NCBI GenBank assembly: GCA_027186245.1
Contig: CP114496.1
Coordinates: 7,466,001-7,530,000 of the forward strand
Length of the DNA: 64,000 nucleotides
From: Coriaria nepalensis
Taxonomy: Eukaryota > Streptophyta > Magnoliopsida > Cucurbitales > Coriariaceae
Direction: 5' to 3'
Numbering within the stretch: position 1 is the stretch's first letter; every line of letters begins with the position of its first letter. Below the pieces are notes generated by a model. That model was not told the origin of the DNA and did not search any database. It was given only the letters and a program-made list of their open reading frames with translations. Below are positions 1 through 12,200 of the stretch, piece by piece. A program made the translations under genes and the position numbers.

Positions 1-246
1 GAGAATCCTCCTTTGAATGAGCCTAGTGGTGAAACCCAGGCAACTGGTGCAATGTCCAAGGAAGGTTTGGCTTGTGGTATTGAGGTTGATGATGATCCTG
101 CTCGTATTCAGATCTACAAATCTCAGCCTTCAGCACCTATTTATTCTTCTCAATTCCAGAACAATAGTAAAGCCACTATGGTACCGCTAAAAGAGGCCCT
201 GGCTCAGTTGCATAAGGACAATATCAGGGACAATATCAAGCAATAG
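1..246 (+). CDS. 3' terminal coding exon of an unrecognised gene (partial)
   Basis: An open frame runs in from the window edge in frame 1 and stops at TAG 244-246, giving about 81 residues of a C-terminus. The piece is hydrophilic, with an acidic stretch (EVDDDPAR) and a C-terminal segment (VPLKEALAQLHKDNIRDNIKQ region) that looks helical. I see no domain I can name. A poly(A)-like AATAAA lies at 380-385, which suits a 3' UTR ending shortly after. The start and most of the protein lie outside the window. Coding status rests on the open frame and its position before an AT-rich 3' region, so it is moderately supported. Confidence 0.5.
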   Translation, partial: ENPPLNEPSGETQATGAMSKEGLACGIEVDDDPARIQIYKSQPSAPIYSSQFQNNSKATMVPLKEALAQLHKDNIRDNIKQ

Positions 247-753
247 ATGAGAACCTGACAACAGCAACGAGTTAAAAGTTTCATGTAAGAAGTCATTTTG
301 TTACTGAGTGTTATGGTAACAATGCTTTTCATAGTGAAGTCTTTCATTGTTTTGTATTTCTTTATACTAGTTGTTTTAAAATAAAAAAGCTAATAGTACA
401 AATATAAGCTAGAGTATGTCTTTTTTCTTTTTCTTGTTTTTGTGTCAGTTCGTTAAAAGTGTTCACTTGTTATCTTTTTGATCTATGTTGTATCGGTAAG
501 TTATAGTTAATTGCTTCTACTACTAAATGAAAGGTTTTGAATTTGATGTTCAATGTTACTTACAGTGTGCTATTTATTAACTTCAATGACAAGTTACAAA
601 GGTTATCTAACAAGTTCTGCATAGACTTTATTATGGTGCATGTTGTACAGGGTATTTTCTTTCCAGTTACACATTCAACTATCTACTCGAGTAAGTATTA
701 GTCTCAAATTCTCGAGATTGACCAGCTAGGTAAACTTGTCTTCGTCCTAGCTT
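247..753. other. 3' UTR and AT-rich intergenic DNA
   Basis: This holds the probable 3' UTR of the partial gene at the left edge (AATAAA at 380-385) and the probable 3' UTR of the minus-strand receptor kinase that ends at 754. I see no other gene or repeat. Confidence 0.5.
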
Positions 754-2740
754 TTAATCATTTGATGCAGGCAGTTTGTCTAGAAAATCATGGACAAATC
801 TCATACAAGGTCTCCTTTCCGGGCTCTTATGAACACAGTCCAGAGCAATTTTAAGCACAGCTGCAACTTCTTCATTGTGTACATGACTAGCTAAGGAAGG
901 GTCTAATGCACAGGAGAGAATCCTTGGATCATCAATGCCAATCTCGATCCACCTTACAAGCTCCATCTTAGAGGAACCAACTTGAATCAGGGGCAACTTG
1001 GAAGAGGTAATTTCTAGTAAAATCATCCCGAAGGAGTAAACATCCCATTTCTGTGATGGCTTTGCCGATTTAGAAGTTGCCTCGGGGGCCTGATAGTATG
1101 AGAGTTGGCCATTGTTTAACCTTGGTTCTGATTGGGCAATGAGATTAGTGAGACGAGCTAGACCGAAATCTGAAATGTAGGGTTCCATGTTGTGTCCAAG
1201 AAGGATATTGGTAGGATTGAGATCTCCATGAATATTCTTTTTGGTACCGAATTTGTGAAGATAAGCCAAGCCCCTTGCTATTCCTTTTATGATTCTCAAG
1301 CGATCAGGCCAAGAAAGTGGGGTAAATGATACTCTATCTTCTTTCCCTAAATAAATTAAAAAATAAATGATTTAAAATGTTAAATTTTGAATTTTTACGA
1401 CTTATGGTAAAAAGTGAACATATGAGATTACATGTTATAGGAATATTACCATGAATTGCATTGGTAAGGTCACCATTTGGTATATAATCATAGACGAGAA
1501 GCTTCTCATCAACAGACCAGCAATAAGCTAGAAGCCTCACTATATTTGGATGTCTAGCTTTCCCAATTGCTTCCACTTTACTTTTGAATTCCTTAAACCC
1601 TTGGAAACTTTCATCTCCTAGGCTTCTTACTGCTAACCATCTTCCATTCTCAAGTGCAACTTTATACATATCCCCTCTTCCACCATTACTCTCCAGATAA
1701 GCTGTTCCTTTCAATAGTCCTTCAAGATCAAAGTCAGCTTCTTTATCCATTCTCACAAATCTGTACTTTCCCATATTTTCTGGATTTCGCGGATTCTCAA
1801 ACTTACGTTTTGGATTCACCCCTCTCTTTTTGTACCAAAAATAAGCCAAGAATCCAAAAATGAAAACAGCACCCGAAACACCTGTGACAATTGCAATCAC
1901 AGAAAACTTACGACTTCTCTGTTTCTCCCCGTTCGGATTTAGAGTAGATTCTACTGTTGATGATGAACATGAAACATCAAGTGGGAGACCACAGAGAAAA
2001 GTGTTGCCTTTATAAGCAGTGGGCCCTATGTTTTGCAGGATGCCTTTTTGTGGAATTGCTCCAGTGAGATTATTGTAGCTGAAATCGATATAAAATTTTT
2101 CAGGTAGATTTCCAAGGCTTGATGGGATCGAACCAGAGAACATGTTATGAGACAAATCCATTATTCCTCTCGTACAACACAAATTTGCCATATCATTTGG
2201 GATTGACCCACTTAACCTGTTGAAGGAAAGATTGAGTTTCTGCAGCTTACTCAAACTAGTACCAATCCCGTCTGGAAGAGAACCTGACAACTTATTTTTG
2301 GAGAGATCTAATGTTTGTAGATGGTGGAGATTTCGTATTTGAGAAGGAAGAGACCCAGTCAATGAATTTTCTGAAAGGACCAAGCTTGTCAGGTTTTTCG
2401 CATTGAAGAGCTCAATTGGCAAGCTTCCGTAGAAGCCATTCTTTCGAAGGTCAAGATAGCGGAGTTTGGAGAGTTTTCCTAGAGAAGGATGAAGAGGCCC
2501 AGAAAGCCGCCTGTTCGGAATATTGAGGTATACAACTTTGCTTTCTCTGCAAGTAACTCCATGCCATAAACATGGGTTTTCATCTGAGGCATTCCACCTC
2601 TGGAAGCTGGCTTCTGGGTAATGTATCAAGCTTTGTTTGAAAGATAGTAGAGCAAGCCCTTCTTCATTCAGAGCCGTCACAAGTGAAAGTGAATGGCATA
2701 TGAAAAGAAGAAGAAGCAAGCAAAACACTTGAAAAACCAT
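754..2740 (-). CDS. LRR receptor-like kinase, subfamily III, ZAR1-like
   Basis: Two coding exons, complement(join(754..1346,1450..2740)), give 627 residues. The 103-bp intron has donor GTAATA at 1449 and acceptor TTTAG at 1347, and the phase is exact across it. Order: signal peptide (about 1-23), LRR N-terminal cap with [10 protein letters not shown], about five to six LRRs, one membrane span (about 280-302), then a kinase domain (about 340-620). The cap, the LRR layout and the [17 protein letters not shown] stretch resemble ZAR1-type LRR-III receptors. The kinase is atypical: the VAVK lysine is arginine (LAVRSL), the glycine loop is degenerate ([10 protein letters not shown]), and HRD is HGD ([12 protein letters not shown]), while DFG is kept. 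Low or no catalysis is therefore likely, as is usual in this subfamily. It would act at the plasma membrane. It is somewhat shorter than typical ZAR1 (about 700 residues). Confidence 0.9.
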
Positions 2741-3549
2741 GCTTTGTTAACGCTCAAACAGTATATTGTGTATGAATGTGGAATTAGAATTCTCTGTTTA
2801 CTTATTTTAAAATAAGGTTTTTTTCTTTCATCAATCAATGACATATCTCATTTTCATTTTCAGTGTAGAAGAAAGAAGAAGAAGAAGGAAGAAGTCTGAT
2901 GAGATTCTGGATTGTAGTGGCGCAATTGGAGGCTGATTGCCGCTCAGAGTCCAAAGAAATCTATTTTCAGACTGACCAACTTGGTCCAACTGACCAGTCT
3001 CGTATTAAAAAACAGAGTGCATTTTTCTACGCATACCGGAGTCCATCATAATCATAAATTTCACGGCAAGAAAAATGATTCAAACCATGAATGTAATTTG
3101 GTTTACATTATGAGCTCTATTCATTTAACATCATACATAAGGCATTTTTTTGGCCAGTGATAAGATTTTATTCAAATAATTGGAAAAAAAGTAATACCTT
3201 AAGATCGTTAAACAAATCTAAAAGGGATCGATAATGTGTATACATTAAACTGTTATGGTCATATTTTTTGAATCTTACTACTTGTTTAAGAATATATAAT
3301 CAAATATTTAATATTAAAAAATAAACCCACCCCAGAAAATTATACATAATCTAAATCCCATCCTTTGACACAGAAATTTCTTGAGAGGTTTGACTAGATC
3401 GAGTAAGTAACGCACAAAGACTATTATTGAAGATGAGAAAAAAAATAATGTTAAAAGTCTTACTTGAAGTAAGTAAAAACTAGAAACGGCATTTAGGCAG
3501 TGTCCATAGCTCTTTATTAGCTGTAGTCATTAATGAAAAAGCTAATCAC
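2741..3549. other. Upstream region of the receptor kinase and AT-rich intergenic DNA
   Basis: Just upstream of the minus-strand receptor kinase start is its presumed 5' UTR and promoter, including a GAA-rich purine tract near 2869-2895. The rest is AT-rich, with no coding or repeat signal that I can support. Confidence 0.4.
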
Positions 3550-4284
3550 CTAAAACCTTCCTTTTTGAAAATTTCGATCTGAAAATTTCGATCTTCTTCC
3601 TCCTCGATTCCATGTAATCACTTCAAATGTGAGCTTAGGATAAACCCCGAATGCAAAATAAAAGTTATATGGCATCGCACGTTTCAATTCTGTAGGTCTC
3701 AAATGATAAGCCATTTCCAACTTCAAGTCACTGTTAATGTAAACCATAACGTTCTTCTTGTCGATGTTATGAATCACGTTCATTTGAACCGCTTATCATA
3801 TGTATCCTCGAACAGATGCTTTCTTCTATTATATACTAACTTTCCATCATATATTGCTAGTGAGAATATACTATCATAATTTGAATCGACAATACGCATG
3901 ATTCGGATTCCGGAGGTTCCGGCCAGCACGTAAAAGTAGCCTTCAATTTGATAAGTTTCATGAGAATAACTATGGCCCTACAAAAGACACGATTTCATTT
4001 GTCAAAGAGTACGGGAATAGTGTTTTTCAACTATTTATTGTACATAGAAAGGGACTGTGAAGGAGGAGTACCTTTAAGCAAATTTTTGTGAAAGGCAAGT
4101 GCGAACCTATTATATGCTCTATCTCATTTGTGTAGACACTTAGATAGTGAACTCCATCTTCGTAATTATAAGAATCGTTAAGCGATCTACCGTATGGTTT
4201 TGTCACATCGAAATCCTTCTTGGTCAGTGACATCGAGATGAATCCATAGGAAGGATCGGCTGCAGAGACAGTAACTGGAGATGC
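3550..4284 (-). pseudogene. Citrate-binding protein-like (alginate lyase 2/PL7-like) pseudogene
   Basis: On the minus strand, an exon (4072-4284) reads DPSYGF..SLTKKDFDVTKPYG..YNYEDGVHYLSVYT. An intron with donor GTACTC at 4071 and acceptor TTTGTAG at 3978 joins it to a second exon reading GHSYSHETYQIEGYFYVLAGTSG and IYDGKLVYNRRK. This order (F..DGVH..VY, then QFEGY..GTSG..IM, then YD..F..NVIHD, then a VY..D tail) is the pattern of plant citrate-binding-like proteins. At about 3783-3788 one base is missing, so RFK is followed by a stop, and the homologous NVIHNIDKKNVMVYI segment continues in another frame down to 3550. A 14-bp direct duplication near 3567-3595 disturbs the C-terminus. I could not find a clear start or signal peptide. 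Family assignment is by memory of the motif order. Confidence 0.65.
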
Positions 4285-4767
4285 TTAATGATAATAAGAG
4301 CTGAAATAATTTTGCTTGAAAACTCATTTCAATGTAATGTAGATAGGAATGTGATGGAAGAAGGGATTGTATTTATTGCTTAGTTGAAACACAATGTCCT
4401 ACTCATGATCCCTACTGAAACATGTTCTTACCTTTAAACGATGTTTGAGAGGTAAACTGGCTACATCTTTGAAGGGGCATTTGCTTCTTCGTAATGTCTA
4501 CGTGCTAGAATCATGAAAAACAAATTTATGTTTATGTTTCTTCGTCGTATGGAAGAGGCAAATTCATGAGATTTTGATCAAATAAACGATTCTTTCGTCA
4601 TTGTTTGTTTGATTAGATTAATTATGATGAGATTTTGATCAAATAAACGATTCGAGATGTGAGACAAAGAGCCTAGCTTTCATGTTGAAACTCTAAAAGC
4701 AAGATCTTAGTATGTATACATTAACATTTATTTTTTGTCTTTCAAGATTAGCATAAGAAAATCTAAC
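4285..4767. other. AT-rich spacer, no gene seen
   Basis: Spacer between the pseudogene and the 3' end of the WEB-family gene. A short direct repeat (gagattttgatcaaataaac) occurs near 4567-4589 and again near 4630-4650. The right end probably includes the 3' UTR of the minus-strand WEB gene. Confidence 0.4.
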
Positions 4768-6657
4768 TCAAACAACTCGTTGATCATTATTATCTTCAAT
4801 TGAACTCTTGCCAACAAAAAGCTTAGCTAGATTAGGCGCTGCCTTCCTCCTCCTTCTCATGTTAAAAGAAGTAGAAGGCGAAGCTGGTTTCCGAAACTTC
4901 CCTCGCCCCAATGGAGTTGAATTCCCAATGCTACTCCTCCTAGATTTCACAGGCGACAAGCCTAACTCTGAATTCTCCATTTCTTCATTCTTCTCCTCTC
5001 TCTTTCTCCAATACTCCATTCTCTTCCCTGAAACTGACCTCCTAGACTTATAACCATCTTTCTCTTCTCCCTCCTTCATTTCCTTCATTTCTTTCTGAAC
5101 CATTTCTGTTTTCATCAATATCTCCCTCTCACTTGCCTTTAAGGCCTCAATCCATGCCTTAGCCGCTTCAACCTTCTTATCTGCAACTTCTTCAGCTTGA
5201 ACGGCATGTCCCGTTAAGTACTCGTACTCAAATTTCGAAATTGTGATCAATGAACTGTGTTGCGGTGAAGCCCGGTTCCTCATAGTACTCTCAATAAGAG
5301 ATTGTAGATTCTTAAGAGCTATAGACTCGGATGATTTTACCCCTTCAAGCTCTTGAATTGCATTTTGCACTCTCTCCTCTGTTACATCTATCTCGGCTTC
5401 GGTTTTCCGAATATCGGACTTGATATTTTCTGTCTCTTCCGTGATTCTCTCCTTCTCTTTTGCAGCCAATTTTGTATCTGTTTTAAGTCGTTCTAGAGTG
5501 AAGGATAGATTTGTAACAAGTGAATTAGCTTTCTCCTCGGCCAATGAAACCGCCTCTAGTTTTGCTCTTGCTCGGAGTAACTTAGAGTTTAGATTCTCTA
5601 TAGTCAACTCTGCCTTATCTTCGTTTTTCTTCATTTGTCGCGTTTCTTCCTTGACATGTTTAAGCTCATTTCTTACCACATCCATAGACACCATAAATTG
5701 AGAGCTTTCTTCTTTGATCAATTCCATTTCCTTCTTAGCACTCTCTAGTTCTTCTGTAACTGACCAAAACATAACCAAATTCTCAGCATCCTCATGTTCG
5801 GTCCTTGCGTCCGTTTCCTTAGCTAACTTGAGTTCATCTTGTAACAGACCGATATCAAACAATGTAATAGCCAATTTTTCTTCTAGTTCTTTTGAACTCT
5901 GAATTTCTTCAACAAGTTCATTAACTTTCTTCTTATTATTCTCAATTAAAGAAGTAAATTCTTTACCTTCTTTTTCTCTCTGAGCTTGAATTTCTTGGAT
6001 CTCTTTCAAGGCCTCGATCCGGGCTAATTCCACGAGCACTTGTTCCTCATTAGTCTCCTCAATCTCCTTCATAAGCACTTCCATTGAGCTTGAATGAACC
6101 ATCAATCTCGAACTCGATTCTTCCTTTTCTTTCTCCACCTTCATTTTTTCCTCCTTCACCAAAGCCATATCAAGCTTCAGCTTACTTAGCTCTTGCTTCA
6201 CAAAATCCAATTCTCTCATCACTTCTCTATAATGATCATATTTCTCTTGACTTTCCCCATTAGTTAACTTCCTCAATGTTTTCTTACTATCTCTAACTTG
6301 CGTTTTCGCTTTCATGCTCGTCGATTCTTCGATTAGAGAAGAAAGAGTCTTCACTGTCTTTTTCGCATTAACAAGCTCGAATTCGGCTCGGGCTTTTACG
6401 GACTCGGCCGCATTTCTTTTATCTCTGTAATGATCAATATCCTTCCTCGCCTTTTGAAGTTCTCTTGAGGAACTCATCTAATCAATCATTTATTCATTTT
6501 TCATGTTAACATGATGTACTAAAAAACTGAAATTGTGCACACACAAAAAAAAAAGACATCTAACTTAAAGGTCATACGGTACCTCTGGTTTCTTCAAAGG
6601 ATCATCTCCAAACTGGTTTATGGCTGCTCTGACTGACCCACTTCTCCTTTTATCCAT
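4768..6657 (-). CDS. WEB family coiled-coil protein, PMI2-like
   Basis: Two coding exons, complement(join(4768..6477,6583..6657)), encode 594 residues. The first exon gives 25 residues including GSVRAAINQFGD, the N-terminal signature seen in WEB/PMI proteins, and splices in phase 0 (donor GTACCG at 6582, acceptor ATTAG at 6478) to a long exon starting MSSSRELQKARKDI. A further 5' UTR intron is likely, with donor GTAAGA at 6774 and acceptor GAGCAG at 6662. The body is almost wholly heptad-rich Lys/Glu coiled coil (about 30-480), with a basic Ser/Arg-rich tail (about 490-580). Family knowledge: these proteins act with WEB1/PMI2 in light-driven chloroplast movement through actin. Which paralog this is cannot be decided here. 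Confidence 0.85.
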
Positions 6658-6661
6658 ATCT

Positions 6662-6774
6662 CTGCTCAAAACAGAGCAAATGAAAAACTATAAGCTTTCA
6701 GATTGAAATTTGAAGCTAATTACTAAAATGCAAAATCTGGCTTTGCTTCTATCATTGCAGAGATTTGTTCTTAC
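6662..6774 (-). other. Probable 5' UTR intron of the WEB-family gene
   Basis: The minus strand reads TTTTCTG/GTAAGA at 6774 and TTTTGAGCAG/AGATATGG ending at 6662, just 4 nt before the start codon. Both sites match plant GT-AG consensus, and the 113-bp interval is AT-rich. Confidence 0.55.
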
Positions 6775-7790
6775 CAGAAAATTTGTATTATTTCTGCTGA
6801 TTTTGAAACTTGAATCTTGAACCAAGAAATGTGTTTTTGAGGATGTAATGGATAATTCTAAAGTAGAGAGGTTGAGGCATAAGATACGAATGGATGGTTT
6901 GTATTGTATTGGAAGAACCGCCCTGTGTCTTTGTGTATTTCACTGTCGGGAGTCGGGACCATCAAGTATTGAATGTGTATAATTCTATTCGCTATAGGGC
7001 ATTTAGTAATTTACCCCTTTGAATTATAACAAATCATGCTTTAACCCCCATCATCCAATTTTAGTTTATTTTGGACGAGAAGGGTCGGACATAATGGTGT
7101 ATTGATTTGAAACATTTGAATCCAAGTCTTCACTCTCTTTCAGTTGGTTGCTAAGAAGCATTATTCACCAAAATTTGATGAATGTGAGTGGATTGAATCA
7201 CAGTTGTTCCGCACTTAGTTCGATTCTATAAGGGGAAAATGAAATGGATTGAAGAATGAGAATAAAGAGGAATGAAATTAGTGATTTTAACTGCATCTGT
7301 TTAGTTATATATTGAATGAATAATAAATAATTATTTTAATTTTCTCATTTTACGGATTTAGAGTAACTTGAAGAAAAAGTTTGAAAAATTACATGATAAA
7401 TATAATAAAATTTAAGCATTATTTGAAATATCATGCGTAAATGAACGACTCTTTCCACTCCGTTCTAAAAATGTATACTTGAAAAGAATACATCATTCCT
7501 CATAATGGGTGCTAATGAAAGAAAACGAATCTCCTATTTGATAAAATCGAATCAAACAAAAGAAAAACTATTCATTTTAATTATATTATTTCCAATAAAA
7601 TTAAACCAAACGTCTCTCAGTTTTAAAGTCCATCAAATTGGAAAAGGGCTAAAGAAGATTTTTTTTTTTTTTGGTCTAATTAGCCATGGATAATTTAAGT
7701 CAAAATTGAATAAGATAGATTTGTTAATCATCATCAAGTTTCATCCTTAAAAATAAGGAGTTCAACCTAAAAGTTTAATCTAGTATATGG

Positions 7791-8210
7791 GAGAACTTTG
7801 GCATTATAATAACAAATATCGATCTTTCAGCATAATTGATGTAGGATGTATATCATTCATTACATACTTCTTAAGGAGGTGATACTCGTAACATCTTATT
7901 TCTTACCACTTCCTTTTTTAGTAGACATTATAAAAAAAATTCTTTATTCGTTCATTCAGATATGTCGACTCTAAGTAAGAATATGAATGTTATTTCTTTA
8001 AACTTAATACGAAGAACTTTAGCATTATAAGAACATATATCGATCTTTCAGCATAATATATATTATTCATTACATACTTTTTGATACTCACAACAACTTA
8101 TTTTTTATCACTTCTTTTCTTATTAGGTATTAGATAATTTCTTCTCCATTCATTATTTCAAATATATCTGATTCTTAATAAGACATAATTTAATGACAGA
8201 GGATGAATGA
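7791..8210. repeat. Degenerate two-copy tandem repeat, about 210 bp per unit
   Basis: Two adjacent blocks share the same order of words: gaacttt.gcattataa, then atcgatctttcagcataat, then ttcattacatact, then tttctta..cacttc, then a Ser-like AT-rich end with gattct/gactct.aataaga. The first starts near 7791 and the second near 8012. Noncoding. Confidence 0.6.
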
Positions 8211-9200
8211 TTAAAGTATAAAAGTTTGAGGGAGTGGAATGTGATTTTTGATACTTTAAGATTCCATTGCCATATTATTCAAAAATGACAATATTCAAGC
8301 AAAAAATTGAAAGAAAAGAATATATTAATTTGAGATTATATAGCTGTTTAGTTCGATGTATACAAGAAGAACCCTATTTTAACTTGCTTTAAATAATAAC
8401 ATCAAATTTCATAGAAAGTGATTTCCAATGAGGCAAAAGTAGAATTAATCAAACTATGAATATTTAAATTAGTAGTTTCTTGTTCTTGGTTGTTTAGTGT
8501 GAGAATCTAATCAAAGGGGCATTTGGGTTAAAGATTATTACAAACAACATTAAAAGACAGTTTTTGTCTTTTAAGGAATGATAATGAAAGCAATAAGTGT
8601 ACTGCACTGTTCCTTAGAGTTGTTACGTCATATAAATCCAAAGGCATTGCCTATGCCACGTATTAGGATATAAAACCTTATGATAAAATCCAAGATAACA
8701 AAAATGATATTGTCTTTTTGGGCTTGGGTTGACAAGGACAGGCACTAGCCCAACATGGCCTACTCTGAAAATTAATATGGGCCGATAACACTACTAAGTG
8801 AAAATTAGTGCCCAGCCCAATGAGAATAGTATTTAAGACAAGAGAAGGAATCCGATCCAGTTCTAAGGTCAACATTGACTTGTTTAACCGGTGAAAGCGG
8901 AAAACATACTCTAAAACGAAGCAGTCGCTTATCCGGTACACTTGCATAGTTTTAATCAATCTAAACCGTTCATCATCGATCTCATGTCAGTACATCAAAC
9001 GGTTTATTTAAACGTCATACGCAAAGTAAGTCAAAGGGTTCTTGAGAGCATAGAATTATGATATGGATGTGAAGCACCAGAAAATGAAGAGGGAGAAATC
9101 ACATGTGAACAAAGATCTAATAATATAACACGTAAGAAAAGGGGGGAGAGAGAGATAGAGATCTGCTGCCAGAGCTTCTTCTTCATCTTGCTCTTCTACA

Positions 9201-9251
9201 ATGGCGTAACGAGATGAATTTTGAAGTGAGGATTAAGGTATGATTGATTGA
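9201..9251 (+). promoter_or_regulatory. Cluster of three short upstream ORFs in the RELCH-like 5' leader
   Basis: In front of the ATG at 9257 are ATGGCGTAA (9201-9209, a minimal two-codon uORF), ATG at 9214 ending in TGA at 9243, and ATGATTGATTGA (9240-9251). They end 5 bp before the main start. If the leader is unspliced they could lower translation. Confidence 0.4.
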
Positions 9252-9256
9252 GCTCG

Positions 9257-12200
9257 ATGGACGTTGAGAGGTCGTCGTTGTGCAATTGCGTGGTTAACTT
9301 TTTGCTAGAGGAGAACTATTTGCTTACAGCATTTGAGCTGCTGCACGAGCTTCTCGACGATGGACGTGATGTGCACGCTATTCGTCTCAAGGAGTTCTTC
9401 TCAGATCCCTCTCAGTTTCCCCCTGATCAGATCTCTCGCTTCAATTCTCTCCGAGGTTCTCTCCCTCTCTCGCTAGCTTTAATTTTTCCCGTTTTGTTCA
9501 CTTATTGCATATACCGTTGTTTATTAAAAGTGATATTACGATCGGGATTTCATGATTTATATGAATGGTCGAACTTGCTTAGTATTCAGCTTCGCCTGAA
9601 AGATGATTATTATTGTCAAATTATGGCATTGTGAATCAGGGGATCAAAATTGCGTTTCGCTTATCTCTTTGGCATAAAGAAATAGAATTCATTAATAGAA
9701 GAAAAAATTTGAGATCTGGAATTTATGGTTTTCTGCTTGCAATTCAATCAGTGGGGGTGACATGTCCTGCAATTCATAGAATCAATTTAAAATATAAAAA
9801 ATTTAATCTTAAACATGGAAATTAGTTACCCGTCTAGAGTGAACTTTCTATTGAAATGAGGTTGATGTTATTGGATTCTCTCTTTATTTTTTTATTATTG
9901 GAAGCAGTTGGAGACCCTCAAAGTTTGTTAGAAGAGAAGGAAGCTATGGAGGAAAAATTGGCAATCAGTGAGTATGAGCTTCGTTTAGCTCAGGAAGACA
10001 TTTCAAAATTGAAGACAGATCTGCAGAAGAAGATGGAAAGTTCTTTCAATGAACCCAGGGGTAAGTCTATCATCATCTTGACGAACAAATTAAGATTCTT
10101 TTATGTGGATCTAGTGTTTTAATACTACTTTATTAGTCTCAGACCCTTAGACCATTGAAATTAACAAATGGTGAAACTGAAGCTGTGGGAAGTAGTACTT
10201 GTCTTCATTGGTGAAAGATTTATTCTTATCTTTGTTGTGTTTCACACTTTAACAGTTTCACCAACAGTTAATTGCTTTTCTTCGTTTTAGTACCTGTCTT
10301 CATTGGTGAAAGATTGATTCTTATCTTTGTTGCTAATAGTTAATTACCTTTCTTCATTTTATCCTGCATTCATCTTTAGAGTTGAAGGAAGATGGTTCTG
10401 GAAGTGACGGACAACGGTTTCAACGGCAAAAGAGAAATGATTCGTTTACTGATCTGGGTCCTCTGAAGGATAATGAACGCCAGGATCTTAACTGTGCTGT
10501 GAAGGAATATCTACTTATAGCAGGGTACCGACTTACTGCAATGACATTTTATGAAGAGGTATGCTAATCTTAAAAAATTTACTAGTGCTTATTTGTTTCT
10601 CTTTTTCTTCTTGGTTTCCCCTTCTTCACTTTTTAGACTTTTGGCATATGTGATTTAGTAGGCATCAAAATAAAATTTCCATTAGGAGTAGTGAAAGCTG
10701 CATAAACTTTGTTGGCTTTAATTACCAACTGGGAAAAGCATATGCCATATCACACATTTTACTAAATGCACATGAATAATGACCTATAGAGATGTCTAAA
10801 AGAAAAGGAAAAAAAAAAAAACAACAACAAATGAAATACTGTACAATCCTTTTTTTTCCCCCTCCTTTCTTTCATCTGATTATTGAATAGATCACATGAG
10901 ATAAATATTTTGTTATTCATGAAAATTGTTCGACAACTAAAGATCAGGGTCATTGGCATTTTCCTGGGTTTATCCACTGAGATAGGCTTCCTGTGTTAAA
11001 ATCAATTTGACTGGTACATGTGTCCCTTTGTTAGAGTGGCCAATTTTGGAACATTTTATCAACCTTCTTTCACCACAGGTTACAGACCAAAACCTCGATG
11101 TTTGGCAGAACACCCCTGCATGCGTGCCGGATGCATTACGCCATTACTATTATCAATATCTATCATCCACCACAGAGGCTGCTGAGGTATTTTCATATGG
11201 TGTTAGCTGCCTAAGTATATTTTTCTTCCTTGTCTACAGAGTTAAATTTCTCCACTGGTGATGCACCTCACATTAGTGTTTCTATGCTGCAGGAGAAAAT
11301 TGCCATGCTTCGAGAAAATGAATCAGTGAAAAAGGAAAACGAGAACTTAAATCATGAAAAGGAAAACTTGCTGATGAACAAAGTTTCTGCTGAAGCTCAA
11401 ATGAATGCCTTAACAAAATCCTTAGAAGTTCTGCAGAAAGAACTTAAAGAGAAAGACATCTTGGTAGATCCTACTTAGTAAACTATATGCTTCAGAACGT
11501 TTTTGGAGCATTACCTATATGTCTTGAAAGTAACACATTTTTTATTTTAGGTACAAAATTTGAAGCAGTCCTTGGAACTCCAAAGAAAGGAGCTCAATGA
11601 TTGTAGATCTGAGATAACTACACTGAAAATGCACATTGCAGGGTCTCATTCTAGATTCAATTCAGTGGTTAGTGATGTTGATAATGCTCAAACCCTGTCA
11701 TCTGAAAAATACAAGGAAGAAATAAAGTTGCTGCAAATGGAAATTGAGACTTTAAGGGAAAAAAATATAAATGCGCCTGCACCTGTTGATTCCATGAATT
11801 CAAAGAAAGAATTAATGCAGATAGAAGAGAAAGTTGTTGAGATACCTGAAGATAAAATTGTTATTTCTCATCCAGTTGATGCAGCCGTTGGAGTTGTCGA
11901 CAACGAAGATACTCAATCACTGGCTAGTCAAACTTTTAATAGCAACATGGCTAAAGCTGACACAGTCCCACAAGAACTTGTGAGGACTATTACAAATGAT
12001 AGTAGTAGTTTAGGAAATGGAGAAAGTATTTCAAAACAAGAGGCTGAGCCATCGTCCAAAGATAGCAAACTGCTTCTGAACCCAGATGACCAAGGACGTG
12101 ATGCTGCTTCTGAGAAGAATGTAAGTTCATTATACTCTGGCTTTATATTTTGGCTTGTCCCAGCTTTATTAATTTTCTATCCTATGGAAAATGATGGAAA

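Larger units (their letters stand above)
6775..9256. other. AT-rich intergenic region with promoter of the RELCH-like gene at the right
   Basis: No gene is supported. It holds a direct tandem duplication (7791-8210, listed separately). The last 600 bp contain several GGCCCA/TGGGC-type motifs (near 8770-8825) typical of promoters of housekeeping plant genes, then GA-rich DNA and three short upstream ORFs in front of the RELCH-like start. A 93-codon minus-strand frame at 8678-8959 has no recognisable features. Confidence 0.4.

Noticed and set aside
8678..8959. 93-codon minus-strand ORF
   Set aside because: No motif, odd composition, and it lies in the GGCCCA-rich promoter of the RELCH-like gene; best seen as a chance frame.
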